From Anaerolineae bacterium (GTDB lineage Bacteria > Chloroflexota > Anaerolineae > B4-G1 > SLSP01), in assembly GCA_016928755.1 (NCBI GenBank), contig JAFGKB010000091.1:1-6463 (forward strand): a stretch of DNA of 6,463 nt. The letters are read 5' to 3'. Below, piece after piece: positions 6,362-6,463 of this stretch (position 1 is its first letter; each line of letters begins with the position of its first letter). The notes below the pieces were generated by a model that ran no database searches, had not been told where the DNA came from, and saw nothing but the letters and a program-made list of their open reading frames with translations. The position numbers and the translations under genes are program-made.

Positions 6362-6463
6362 TAGATAACTTGCAAGGGTACGCCATGTTGCTACGAAAGT
6401 CTCGACTGTACACCACGCAACAACCCTATCACCCTGAGCGAAGCCGAAACATCTCGCGCTATC
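6362..6463. other. Non-coding tail with a possible dispersed intergenic repeat
   Basis: No reading frame of useful length is present on either strand. The segment CACCCTGAGCGAAGCCGAAA (6430-6449), followed by catctcgcgc, resembles a CCTGAGCGAAGnnGAA motif that I recall as common in intergenic DNA of many environmental bacterial genomes, including Chloroflexota. Only one copy is in the window, and it is cut by the window edge, so repeat status is not shown here. There is no clear intrinsic terminator for the operon: inverted repeats spanning the surE stop lack a T tract. Confidence 0.35.

Noticed and set aside
1..6463. CRISPR array, tRNA or rRNA gene, transposase or phage gene
   Set aside because: I saw no repeat-spacer pattern, cloverleaf, conserved rRNA segment or mobile-element protein motif on either strand.

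Overview
The window is about 6.5 kb of a bacterial chromosome, with every supported gene on the + strand. The gene families and style suggest Chloroflexota (Anaerolineae-like): an FchA/cyclodeaminase-type folate enzyme, a large GAF-rich histidine kinase, a lipoprotein phosphate-binding protein, and an SQD2/SqdX-like lipid glycosyltransferase. This assignment is an inference from protein character; there is no rRNA or other marker gene here.

Layout: (1) 1-219 is the 3' end of a methenyltetrahydrofolate cyclohydrolase/cyclodeaminase gene, closed by a strong intrinsic terminator at 246-275. (2) 276-426 is a regulatory region. Its main feature is six TTnAnn-type hexamers starting at 300, 311, 322, 333, 344 and 355, all on exactly the same 11-bp period. 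This is the architecture of a PhoB/PhoP-type Pho box. A -10-like element follows 9 bp after the last repeat. (3) 427-6361 is a tight four-gene transcription unit with gaps of 13, 27 and 30 bp: a GT4 glycosyltransferase resembling sulfoquinovosyltransferase SqdX/SQD2, a 987-aa membrane sensor histidine kinase, a PstS-type phosphate-binding lipoprotein, and a SurE-type nucleotidase with a divergent active-site surround. (4) 6362-6463 is non-coding and ends in a motif that resembles a dispersed intergenic repeat.

Taken together, the operon reads as a phosphate-starvation module. The glycosyltransferase would replace phospholipid with a phosphorus-free anionic glycolipid. PstS would capture phosphate, SurE could release phosphate from nucleotides, and the kinase would sense a related signal. 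The Pho-box array and the PstS gene support this reading independently. The combination of lipid remodelling, a sensor kinase, PstS and SurE in one operon, without pstCAB, phoU or a response regulator beside it, is the most interesting point in the window.
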